Shown here: piece after piece, positions 1 through 5,303 of the stretch
Layout: every line of letters starts with the position of its first letter
How positions within the stretch are numbered: position 1 is the first letter of the stretch
Assembly (NCBI GenBank): GCA_012837465.1
Contig: DURG01000232.1
Coordinates: 1 to 6,292 of the forward strand
Source: Propionibacterium sp.
GTDB lineage: Bacteria; Actinomycetota; Actinomycetes; Propionibacteriales; Propionibacteriaceae
Direction: 5' to 3'
Length of the DNA stretch: 6,292 nucleotides
The notes under the pieces: model-generated
Database searches by the model: none
The model's input: only the letters and a program-made list of their open reading frames with translations
Told to the model about the DNA's origin: nothing
Made by a program: the position numbers and the translations under genes

Positions 1-1
1 G

Positions 2-295
2 AAGGCATCGCTGGCAGCCACCTCCGGGGTGGACAGCGCCGATGACGTGGTCAAGTACATCCTGGCCGGAGCCGACGTGGTGATGACCACCTCGGCGCTG
101 ATCCGCCGTGGCCCCGCCTACGCGCAGACGCTGGTGGAGGGGCTTCGGCAGTGGCTGGGCGCCCGCGAGCTGACCCTGGAGAAGGCCCGTGGCCTGCTCG
201 CCGTTCCCGCCGACGCCGCGGCCGACGCCTACGAGCGCGCCGGCTACGTCTCGGCGCTGGAGAAGGCGAAGGCAACCTACGGTTCGCTTCGCTAA
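2..295 (+). CDS. Dihydroorotate dehydrogenase-like protein, C-terminal part (5' end outside window)
   Basis: The reading frame is open from the left edge and ends at TAA 293-295, giving about 97 C-terminal residues. The stretch AATSGVDSADDVVKYILAGADVVMTTSALIRRG is the usual end of a PyrD-type FMN-binding TIM barrel: a glycine-containing strand, a helix, then a glycine-aspartate strand that holds the flavin phosphate. The tail with ERAGYVSALEKAKATYG matches the 'dihydroorotate dehydrogenase-like' group common in actinobacteria more than the true pyrimidine-pathway enzyme. Members are cytosolic flavoproteins; the exact substrate of this group is not settled, so I give no gene symbol. A GTG at 29-31 is internal to the protein and should not be taken as the start. 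A tRNA gene follows after 19 bases. Family assignment is recognition from sequence; role is inference. Confidence 0.8.
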   Translation, partial: KASLAATSGVDSADDVVKYILAGADVVMTTSALIRRGPAYAQTLVEGLRQWLGARELTLEKARGLLAVPADAAADAYERAGYVSALEKAKATYGSLR

Positions 296-314
296 CGGGT
301 ATCCTGTCCCAGTT

Positions 315-390
315 GGCCCCGTAGCTCAGGGGATAGAGCACCGCTCTCCTAAAGCGGGTGTCGTTGGTTCGAATCCAACCGGGGTCGCCA
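315..390 (+). tRNA. tRNA-Arg (anticodon CCU)
   Basis: A full cloverleaf folds by hand. Acceptor stem 315-321 pairs with 380-386 (one G-U), discriminator G387, encoded CCA 388-390. D stem is GCTC 324-327 with GAGC 336-339. Anticodon stem CCGCT 341-345 pairs with AGCGG 353-357, and the seven-base loop carries CCT at 348-350 (anticodon CCU, reads AGG). T stem GTTGG 363-367 pairs with CCAAC 375-379 around loop TTCGAAT. The variable loop is five bases. AGG is a rare codon in high-GC genomes, and single tRNA-Arg(CCU) genes are frequent integration sites for islands. DNA directly 3' of this gene contains only a gene remnant, but I found no second copy of the tRNA 3' end in the window. No convincing promoter fits in the 19 bases before it. 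Confidence 0.97.
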
Positions 391-395
391 GTTAA

Positions 396-520
396 AAGCC
401 TAGTCAGACCGCATTCGCGGAGCTGTCGGAGATCACGGATTCCGGATTGGTCCGCAAGAAGTCCGCCACTCCTGACGCGCGGACCGCCGCCAACCGTTCC
501 GTGACGACAGGCGCCCCGTG
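396..520 (+). pseudogene. C-terminal remnant of an unrecognised protein
   Basis: After an in-frame TAA at 393-395 one forward frame stays open for 40 codons and ends at TGA 518-520. It has strongly G/C-biased third positions, as real genes here do, and reads like a coding tail (AFAELSEITDSGLVRKKS near the middle, TGAP at the end). There is no start codon with a ribosome binding site, and the tRNA sits directly upstream, so this is most likely the broken end of a gene whose 5' part was removed by an event at the tRNA 3' side. I do not recognise the family. It could also be a chance open frame. The rest of the stretch from 391 to 520 holds nothing else I can support. Confidence 0.3.
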
Positions 521-545
521 ATTACTACAATAAAGTGGTAGTAAT
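501..545 (+). promoter_or_regulatory. Promoter with overlapping perfect palindromic operator
   Basis: Positions 521-528 (ATTACTAC) and 538-545 (GTAGTAAT) form a perfect 8+8 inverted repeat with a 9-base spacer in an AT-rich island within otherwise GC-rich DNA. A good -10-like hexamer, TACAAT at 526-531, lies inside the palindrome; a weak -35-like GTGACG at 501-506 lies 19 bases upstream. A dimeric regulator bound here would cover the -10 box, so repression is the simplest reading. The half-sites resemble the TACTACA half-site known for BlaI/MecI/CopY-type repressors, but the spacer is longer, so that is only a suggestion. It is not an FNR/CRP (TTGAT-N4-ATCAA) or a CsoR-like site. The operon start follows immediately. 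Confidence 0.6.
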
Positions 546-620
546 ATGGTAGGCATGGAACAGCTCTCCCTCGTCCCGAAGCCCAGCTACGGCTGCGGCC
601 GTCACGACCGCACCGCCTGA
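546..620 (+). CDS. Small Cys/His-containing peptide ORF coupled to the hemerythrin gene
   Basis: Two starts are possible: ATG 546, directly after the palindrome and near-leaderless, or ATG 555. The product is 24 or 21 residues and ends SYGCGRHDRTA. Nearly every codon has G or C at position three, which is coding-like. The TGA at 618-620 overlaps the ATG 620-622 of the hemerythrin gene by one base (TGATG), the classic arrangement for translational coupling. The C-x-x-H pair near the end could bind metal, but that is only a thought. I do not recognise a family. Alternatives are a regulatory leader peptide whose job is to deliver ribosomes to the next gene, or a small partner protein of the di-iron protein. 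Confidence 0.55.
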   Translation: MVGMEQLSLVPKPSYGCGRHDRTA

Positions 621-1078
621 TGTGCACCTACTGCGGATGTGACTCCATCACCGTCATCGGGCGGTTCATGGCAGAGCACGTCGAGATCATCAACGCCTCG
701 GGCGAACTCCGGCGCGCGGTGGGCGGCGACGGTGACGTCGCCGTCGCAGCCGGGCGACTTGGGGCGCTGCTGCACCCACACACCGCCACCGAGGAGGCGG
801 GCCTCTTCACCGTGATGAAGGGCATCGAGGAGTACCACGACCACATCGAGACCCTCTGCGCGGAGCACCGCACGCTCGACGACCTGCTCGAGGCCATCGT
901 CGCGGGAGAGCACTCCCGCATGGACGAGTTCGACGTGGCGCTGCGCGAACATATCCACAAGGAGGACAACGGGCTGTTCCCCGCGGCCGCCCTCGGCCTC
1001 GACGGGGACCAGTGGATCGAGATCGATGAACGCACCCATGAGCACGACCACGCCGCCGGCAACACGCACCAGCACTGA
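620..1078 (+). CDS. Hemerythrin-like (HHE) di-iron protein
   Basis: The product is 152 residues, normal for a single HHE-domain protein, and soluble. Candidate di-iron ligands are spaced as in a four-helix hemerythrin bundle: H20 in RFMAEH, H54 and E58 in HPHTATEE, H83 in LCAEHRTLDDLL, and H111 with E115 in LREHIHKED. The N-terminus MCTYCGC carries three cysteines (2, 5, 7), an extra metal or redox site outside the core bundle; the C-terminus is His-rich (HEHDH...HQH). Hemerythrin-like proteins bind O2 or NO, and the YtfE/RIC relatives repair iron-sulfur centres after nitrosative damage. Sitting just upstream of a NirK-type gene fits NO handling here. The start at 620 is set by overlap with the preceding small ORF's stop; there is no strong Shine-Dalgarno of its own. 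The next gene begins 15 bases after the stop. Fold confident; NO role inferred from context. Confidence 0.85.
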   Translation: MCTYCGCDSITVIGRFMAEHVEIINASGELRRAVGGDGDVAVAAGRLGALLHPHTATEEAGLFTVMKGIEEYHDHIETLCAEHRTLDDLLEAIVAGEHSRMDEFDVALREHIHKEDNGLFPAAALGLDGDQWIEIDERTHEHDHAAGNTHQH

Positions 1079-1093
1079 CCAGGCCGCCCGCCC

Positions 1094-3253
1094 GTGAGGG
1101 GCCGCCGGTCGCTGCGCGACTTCACGCTCCTGGTGTGGCTGCTGGCCGCCGTCGTGGTGGCCCTGATCCACCGCTGGGTGCCCGAGTCGACCTGGTTGAT
1201 GGTCCACCTCATCGCGCTGGGCGCCATCACCCACTCGCTCGTGGTGTGGAGTTCCCACTTCACCGCCGCGTTGCTGCGCACGAGGCCCGACGGCCGGTCC
1301 CGCCGCGTCGCCGACATCCGCTCCGGGCTGCTCGCCGTCGGTGCCCTCCTGGTGTTCATCGGGGTCCCGACCGCGACGTGGTGGCTGACGCTCGCCGGCG
1401 CACTGCTCGTGTCCGCGATGGTCCTGTGGCACGGCTTCACGATCGTCCGGGACCTGCGCCGGGCGCTGCCCGGCCGCTTCCGCGTCACGATGCGCTACTA
1501 CCTCGCGGCCGCCGCCCTCATGCCGGTGGGTGCCGGCTTCGGCACGACGCTGGCTTGGGGCCTCAGCGACCGCTGGCACGCGAACTTCCTCGTCGCCCAC
1601 ACCATGACGATGATCCTCGGCTGGGTGGGCCTGACCCTCGTGGGCACGCTCGTCACCTTCTGGCCGACGGTGTTGCGCACCCGCATGGACGACCGCGCCG
1701 AGGCGTTGGCCCGCCAGGCCCTGCCCATCCTGCTCGCGGGCATCGCGGTCACCATCGGCGGCTCGGTGGCCGGGGTGCGCCCCGTGGCCGCCGTCGGCAT
1801 CGTCATCTACGCCGTCGGCCTCGTCTGGTTCGGGCGCTGCCTCATCGCGCCGCTGAAGAACCGGCCGCCGCGCGAGTTTGCCCCGGCCTCCATCCTGGCC
1901 GGCGCCCTCTGGGCCTGCGTCGCGATCGTCGCCACCGCCGTTCACGTGTGGCGCGCCGACGACATCTCACTGGCCACCAACTATTCGCTGCTCGCGGGCA
2001 TCTGGGTGGCCGGCTTCCTGCTCCAACTCATCACCGGCGCGCTCAGCTACCTCCTGCCGTCGGCCATCGGGGGAGGGCCCCGCGTCGTTCGAGCCGCTGC
2101 CGTCTGGTTCGACAAGTGGACGGCCGCCCGCCTCACCGTCATCAACGGCGGCATCCTGCTGTTCCTCCTTCCCATCCCGAGTTGGGCGAAGGTCACCGTC
2201 TCCACGCTCGTGATGGTGGCGTTGGCGCTGTTCCTGCCGCTGATGATCGCCGGCATGCGCGCCGCCGCGCTCGAGAAGCGCGCCGCAGCCGCAGGCGAGG
2301 AGCCGTCCCTGCCGCCGGAGCGGGCAAACGCGCTGACCGGCAGCGGCCTCGTCGCAGGCATCGCCGCACTCGCCGTCGCCATGTCCGTCGGCTTCGGCAT
2401 GGACCCGGGGGCCGCCGGGCTCGCCACGCCCACGGCCGCCACCGCCGAGGCGGTCGCCCCCACCGGCCAGACCGTGCGCGTCGAGGTGGCCGCCGTCGAC
2501 ATGCGCTTCGAGCCGAGTTCCGTGCGGGTCAACCCCGGCGACCACGTCATCATCGAGTTGACCAACACGGATCCCACCAACGTGCACGACCTGATGGTCG
2601 GCGACGTCCGCAGCCCCCGCATCGCCGCCGGTGAGACCGCCGAACTGGACCTCGGCATCGTCGGCCAGTCCATCGAGGGCTGGTGCACCGTCGTGGGCCA
2701 CCGCCAGATGGGCATGACGTTCGACGTGCTCGTGGGCGACGACTCCGTTGCTGCACCCCAGGAGCCCGACGGCGCCGGGCACTCGATGGACCACGGCGTG
2801 CCCGCCGCAGGGGATCCCGACGCGGTGCTCGGCCACGTCGTCGACCCGGTGGCACCGCCCCGCACCGAGGCAACCGTGCACCGCCACGAATTCCGCGCCA
2901 CGGAGGAGCCGCTCGAGGTGGCACCCGGCCTGTGGCAGCGGCGCTGGACGTTCAACGGCCAGGGCGTGGGGCCCACGCTGCGCGGCAAGGTGGGCGACGT
3001 CTTCGAGATCACGCTCATCAACGACGGCACCATGGGCCACTCGATCGACTTCCATGCCGGCGACGTCGCCCCCGACGAGCCCATGCGCACCATCGCGCCC
3101 GGCGAGACCCTCGGTTGTTCTTCGACTCGTGGCTTGGTCGTTGCTCTTGTAGGGCCCCAGCGACTTCGACGAGTGCCGCACCTTGACCGAGTTGACGAAG
3201 CTGCCCAGCGCCACGCTGAGCGTGTTGTCGAGTCCCCACACCGTAGGTGGTAG
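1094..3253 (+). CDS. nirK: Membrane-fused copper nitrite reductase (NirK/AniA type), truncated, with a chimeric tail
   Basis: Residues 1-435 are a polytopic membrane domain of about a dozen hydrophobic segments with histidines in membrane motifs (MVHLIALGAITHSLVVWSSH, residues 36-55, and H169 in FLVAHTMTMILGW), the N-terminal module seen fused to NirK in actinobacteria. Residues about 460-547 form a cupredoxin with a plausible type 1 copper set H498, C531, H536, M539. Residues about 595-673 are the first part of a NirK multicopper oxidase domain: GHSIDFH gives H649 (type 1 side), D652 (the catalytic Asp equivalent) and H654 (type 2 side). Homology stops after APGETL at nucleotide 3112. The last 46 residues are read from unrelated DNA. 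Lost are the second-half ligands, including the type 1 Cys, the next type 2 His and the type 1 Met, so NO-forming nitrite reduction (NO2- to NO) is not expected. The GTG start follows the hemerythrin stop by 15 bases with only a weak ribosome site, suggesting coupling. Confidence 0.82.
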   Translation: MRGRRSLRDFTLLVWLLAAVVVALIHRWVPESTWLMVHLIALGAITHSLVVWSSHFTAALLRTRPDGRSRRVADIRSGLLAVGALLVFIGVPTATWWLTLAGALLVSAMVLWHGFTIVRDLRRALPGRFRVTMRYYLAAAALMPVGAGFGTTLAWGLSDRWHANFLVAHTMTMILGWVGLTLVGTLVTFWPTVLRTRMDDRAEALARQALPILLAGIAVTIGGSVAGVRPVAAVGIVIYAVGLVWFGRCLIAPLKNRPPREFAPASILAGALWACVAIVATAVHVWRADDISLATNYSLLAGIWVAGFLLQLITGALSYLLPSAIGGGPRVVRAAAVWFDKWTAARLTVINGGILLFLLPIPSWAKVTVSTLVMVALALFLPLMIAGMRAAALEKRAAAAGEEPSLPPERANALTGSGLVAGIAALAVAMSVGFGMDPGAAGLATPTAATAEAVAPTGQTVRVEVAAVDMRFEPSSVRVNPGDHVIIELTNTDPTNVHDLMVGDVRSPRIAAGETAELDLGIVGQSIEGWCTVVGHRQMGMTFDVLVGDDSVAAPQEPDGAGHSMDHGVPAAGDPDAVLGHVVDPVAPPRTEATVHRHEFRATEEPLEVAPGLWQRRWTFNGQGVGPTLRGKVGDVFEITLINDGTMGHSIDFHAGDVAPDEPMRTIAPGETLGCSSTRGLVVALVGPQRLRRVPHLDRVDEAAQRHAERVVESPHRRW

Positions 3254-3450
3254 CAAGGGAACCATCCATCGACGTGGCCGCCGTCAGAAACGGCCGGTGC
3301 TCCACACCCTCCACCATCTGGGTGGCCTCGGCTTCAATCTGCACCCAACCCTGAGCACCACCGCGCAGCAGACCGGCCGAACCAACCTGCAAGTCATCAT
3401 CATCAAGGACCGCCTCGACGTTCCGCTCTCTCATTTTCACAACAATCGGT
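3113..3450 (-). pseudogene. DUF932 (phage/plasmid-type) protein fragment, frame-broken
   Basis: On the reverse strand a G/C-biased coding frame reads NVEAVLDDDDLQVGSAGLLR, then QGWVQIEAEATQMVEGVEH and FLTAATSMDGSLATTYG down to about 3247. It then continues in another frame as VWGLDNTLSVALGSFVNSVK and VRHSSKSLG to about 3160. This order (GG-W-Q, FLTAATS-DGS-TTY, DNTL, KVRH-SLG) is how DUF932 proteins of phages and plasmids look. The frame changes near 3245-3250, by a small indel or a short deletion, since the segment between TTY and DNTL also looks shorter than I expect. The C-terminal end is cut at the joint with the nirK-type gene near 3112, and the N-terminal part is missing near 3450. DUF932 members have no firmly established activity. 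It is a relic, not a working gene. Confidence 0.6.
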
Positions 3451-3462
3451 AAACTCACCAAG

Positions 3463-3615
3463 GTGGGCACCAACACCATTCGGGCGAGCTTCGACGATGA
3501 CCTGATCACCGTCTACCAAGCGTTCAGCCCCAGCATCGCCGTACCCGCAGTCGAACAGGGAAGGTTCGTGCCCCCGTTCAGCATGGATCGGATGTCATGG
3601 ATCAAGCCGTCCTTC
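3463..3615 (+). pseudogene. DUF4291 protein, N-terminal fragment cut by the IS3 element
   Basis: From GTG 3463 the frame reads NTIRASFDDDLITVYQAFSP, then FVPPFSMDRMSWIKPSF. The pattern IRA-x-Y/F-DD-x-ITVYQA-S-x-x-IA, followed by G-x-FVPPF-x-x-x-RM-x-WIKPSF, is the N-terminal half of DUF4291. Intact members continue with LWMMYRSGW and run to roughly 200 residues; here KPSF is followed directly by GS, the first bases of the IS3 left end at 3616. The gene is therefore cut after about 51 codons. The frame is also open upstream of 3463, but that DNA belongs to the antisense DUF932 fragment, so the true start region may be lost too. No continuation of this gene is visible beyond the right end of the IS (after 6217). 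Function of DUF4291 is unknown to me. Confidence 0.75.
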
Positions 3616-3639
3616 GGGTCTGCTGAAGGTTTGGTTGAC
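3616..3639 (+). repeat. IS3-family left terminal inverted repeat
   Basis: It begins GGGTCTGCTGAAGG and matches the reverse complement of 6194-6217 without mismatch. The outer boundary is fixed independently: DUF4291 homology ends at TTC 3613-3615, one base before this repeat. If the canonical TG dinucleotide at 3621 were the transposase cut point, the five outer bases would be shared flank in inverted orientation, which is harder to explain. Confidence 0.9.
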
Positions 3640-3687
3640 TCCAAGACCGCATGACTTCTAGAAGGTCGTGCTGAAAGGATGGCAATC

Positions 3688-3981
3688 ATGCCGAAGATCA
3701 CTTACACCGAGGAGTTCAAGCGCGACGCGGTCGCGTTGGTCGAGTCGGGCATCTCGCAGAAGCAGGTGGCCAAGGACTTGGGGATGGCGAAGACCACGTT
3801 GCAAGCATGGGTCCGTGACGCGAGGTTCCAGTCCCACGGAATGACACCCACAACGGACCCTGGGGCTCGCAAGGACATGTCCCAGGCGTTGCGCCGGATC
3901 CGTGAGTTGGAGATGGAGAACGAGGTGCTGCGCCGCGCGGCGGCGTATCTGTCGCAGGCTCACTTCACACCCCCAAAATGA
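3688..3981 (+). CDS. IS3-family transposase OrfA
   Basis: The product is 97 residues. Residues 5-45 (YTEEFKRDAVALVESG, then QVAKDLGM and LQAWVRD) form the helix-turn-helix that binds the IS ends. Residues 64-90 (ALRRIRELEMENEVLRRAAA) form the leucine-zipper coiled coil typical of OrfA, used for dimerisation and for contact with OrfAB. I prefer ATG 3688 (MPKITYTEEF) over ATG 3679, because AAAGGA at 3674-3679 is 8 bases before 3688 but would overlap the upstream ATG. The gene is intact to TGA 3979-3981. Just before the stop is a CCCAAAA slippery heptamer. The IS110-family insertion begins right at the stop codon: its last two bases, GA, are the insertion core, so OrfA is unharmed while the OrfAB fusion is prevented. 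Confidence 0.93.
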   Translation: MPKITYTEEFKRDAVALVESGISQKQVAKDLGMAKTTLQAWVRDARFQSHGMTPTTDPGARKDMSQALRRIRELEMENEVLRRAAAYLSQAHFTPPK

Positions 3982-3998
3982 CGCTTCTATGCCTGATG

Positions 3999-5045
3999 TC
4001 AAGTCATGCGGGTTTGGAGTTCGCGGAAGAGGGCGCGGGCGACGTAGCGTTTGAGGCAGCGGCGGATTTCGCGGGGTGTGAGCCCTTCAGTGCGGCGTCG
4101 TTCGACGTAGGCGCGTGTGCCTGGGTCGAAGCTCATGCGTGTGCGGACGATGACGTCGATGGCGCGGTTGAGTTGGCGGTCTCCTGAGCGGGAGAGCCGG
4201 TGCCGGGTTCTGTTGCCCGAGGATGCGGGCAGCGGTGCGATGCCACCCAGTGCGGCGAACGCGGCTTCGGAGCGGATGCGTCCGTGGTGCGAGTATGTGG
4301 TGACGAGGATCGCGCCGGTGACCGGTCCGATGCCGGGGAGCTCTTGTAGCCCGGGTGCGAGCTTTTCGGTGAGCGCGGCGAGCTCGCGGTGGTTCGCGTG
4401 GAGCAGTTCCGTTTGCTCGCCGATAGTCGCCGCAAGGCGCTTCGCTTCGCTGCGGAGGACGTGGAGTGTCCCGGTGTTGTGCGATGTGCGCCATGCCGCG
4501 ATGGCTTTGATCTGCGTGTCTGTGAGGGGCTTGCGGGCATCGATGCCGAGATCGGTGCTGCGTGCGAGGGCGTTGAGCGCGTTGCGGTTCGCGGTGCGTT
4601 GCTGGTCGATCAGCGACCGTGCGGTGAGCAGAACCCGTAAGGCGGTGCGATCGCCCGTTTGGCGCGGGCGGGAGAGATGTTCCAGGTCCTGACCGAGCAC
4701 GGAACGGGCGGCGGCTTCCGCGTCGAGCAGGTCGGATTTCCCCGCGTGCGCGTGTGATGCTCGGGCGGCTGGGCGCACCTCGGCGACGTCCATCCCGGTC
4801 TCGGTGAGCAGTGCGGTGATGCCTGCTCCGTAGGAGGACGTGCCCTCGACCGCGGCCAGGACAGTGGTTCCCTTCGAGCGTCTGGCGATCCAGCTGACAG
4901 CTCGGGCGTTGCCCGCCGCGGATGTCGGGAATGTTGCGGTGTCCACGCGAGCACCGGTGGCGGCATGGACGAGGCAGTAGGTGTGCGTGCGGGCATGCGT
5001 GTCGACACCGACGACATGCTCGAATTGTTCAGCGACAAGCGTCAC
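3999..5045 (-). CDS. IS110-family DEDD/serine recombinase (transposase)
   Basis: The product is 348 residues, typical of IS110. The frame is open further upstream, but GTG at 5045-5043 has GGAGG six bases before it, and the protein from there begins VTLVAEQFEHVVGVD, matching family N-termini; upstream codons run through the bridge RNA region. The N-terminal RuvC-like DEDD domain shows D15 (VVGVDTH), E67 (LAAVEGT), and D105 with D108 (KSDLLDAEAAA). A helical, charged linker covers about 140-230. The C-terminal Tnp domain has the helix-hairpin-helix-like PGIGPVTGAIL (237-247) and the PLPASSGNRT motif, with S275 or S276 as the likely catalytic serine. The enzyme excises and inserts the element through a covalent serine intermediate guided by bridge RNA. 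All expected catalytic residues are present. The stop codon overlaps a TTGACA that serves as -35 in the circular form. Confidence 0.95.
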   Translation of the reverse strand: MTLVAEQFEHVVGVDTHARTHTYCLVHAATGARVDTATFPTSAAGNARAVSWIARRSKGTTVLAAVEGTSSYGAGITALLTETGMDVAEVRPAARASHAHAGKSDLLDAEAAARSVLGQDLEHLSRPRQTGDRTALRVLLTARSLIDQQRTANRNALNALARSTDLGIDARKPLTDTQIKAIAAWRTSHNTGTLHVLRSEAKRLAATIGEQTELLHANHRELAALTEKLAPGLQELPGIGPVTGAILVTTYSHHGRIRSEAAFAALGGIAPLPASSGNRTRHRLSRSGDRQLNRAIDVIVRTRMSFDPGTRAYVERRRTEGLTPREIRRCLKRYVARALFRELQTRMT

Positions 5046-5091
5046 GAGAACCTCCAGAGTGAGTTGGATATGGAATCGCCAGCTCGTGGGT

Positions 5092-5293
5092 CGCGAAGAG
5101 CCACATCTGTAATGAGTCACACCCCCGAGGGTGGACAAGCTTCTAATCAAGGCATCTGCGCGCAGAGACCGGCTTCGAGACGAGCGCGGACATGTCATTT
5201 TCAAGACACCACCGTTCGGCAGGTCGGATCTACCCGGAGTCACACGCTCGTCTCGAAGATCAGCCTCTCAGCCAGCCACGGGCGGGCTCGAGA
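5092..5293 (-). ncRNA. Candidate bridge RNA of the IS110-family element
   Basis: Three structured modules appear in order, in RNA sense (high to low coordinates). First, a 5' stem-loop 5293-5266: 11 bp with one mismatch, one bulge and an apical triloop. Second, a target-binding loop closed by a perfect 14-bp stem (5245-5258 with 5173-5186). Third, a donor-binding loop closed by an imperfect 10-bp stem (5151-5162 with 5092-5102) and topped by a hairpin (CACCC 5120-5124 with GGGTG 5129-5133). The target loop carries CGGGUAGAUC (5236-5227), identical in element sense to the left target half including the core, and AAAAUGA (5201-5195), complementary to the right half. The donor loop carries UAGAAGC (5145-5139), matching the element's right end, and CAUUACAGA (5114-5106), complementary to its left end. 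This is the two-loop plan described for IS621. RNA limits are estimates. Everything but the transcript itself is seen directly. Confidence 0.85.
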
Positions 5294-5296
5294 TCC

Positions 5297-5302
5297 ATTA
5301 CA
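5297..5302 (-). promoter_or_regulatory. -10 element at the IS110 left end; pairs with -35 at 4002-3997 only in the circle
   Basis: In element sense the left end begins TGTAAT (5302 to 5297), one mismatch from TATAAT. The right end contains TTGACA (4002 to 3997), a perfect -35 that overlaps the transposase stop. When the ends join through one core TC, the spacer is 15 bases of right end plus the core, 17 in total, the optimum. Transcription would then start near 5290, the first base of the predicted bridge RNA. In the integrated state the corresponding -35 position in the IS3 flank (5325 to 5320) reads TCTCCT, so the promoter is incomplete. Confidence 0.75.
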
Positions 5303-5303
5303 G

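Larger units (their letters stand above)
3982..5302 (-). mobile_element. IS110-family insertion sequence nested in the IS3 element
   Basis: The boundaries come from rejoining IS3: AAAATGA (to 3981) plus TCTACCCG (from 5305) restores orfB starting MIYPLVKEMA. A GA dinucleotide (TC in element sense) lies at both joints, 3980-3981 and 5303-5304. Apart from that shared 2-bp core there is no target duplication and there are no terminal inverted repeats, as expected for IS110. In element sense the left end has 258 noncoding bases before the transposase and the right end only 17 after it. This is the IS110-subgroup plan (long 5' leader encoding a bridge RNA), not the IS1111 plan. The leader contains a foldable RNA with guides matching both the target and the element ends (see the bridge RNA entry). 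The element appears complete and potentially active. Confidence 0.92.

Noticed and set aside
602..1945. Long reverse-strand frame of 447 codons opposite the hemerythrin and nirK-type genes
   Set aside because: Low-complexity, charge-rich product typical of the antisense of GC-rich genes; the forward frames show clear families and domain motifs.
1135..2634. 499-codon forward frame overlapping the nirK-type gene
   Set aside because: Arg/Pro/His-rich translation with no domain; a +2 shadow of the membrane domain.
1967..3265. 432-codon reverse frame under nirK
   Set aside because: Only its first ~45 codons (above 3113) belong to the DUF932 fragment; the rest is antisense of nirK.
3978..4187. 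Small forward frame starting at the orfB ATG
   Set aside because: Product of the insertion; it reads the antisense of the IS110 transposase 3' end.
5046..5243. Longer N-terminus for the IS110 transposase (start at 5243)
   Set aside because: The extra 66 residues lie over the bridge RNA and have no family resemblance; GTG 5045 has a good Shine-Dalgarno and the usual N-terminal motif.
4965..5303. N-terminal 113 codons of a 355-codon forward frame leading into orfB
   Set aside because: It runs antisense through the IS110 transposase 5' end and bridge RNA region; the true orfB N-terminus is restored by joining 3978-3981 to 5305.
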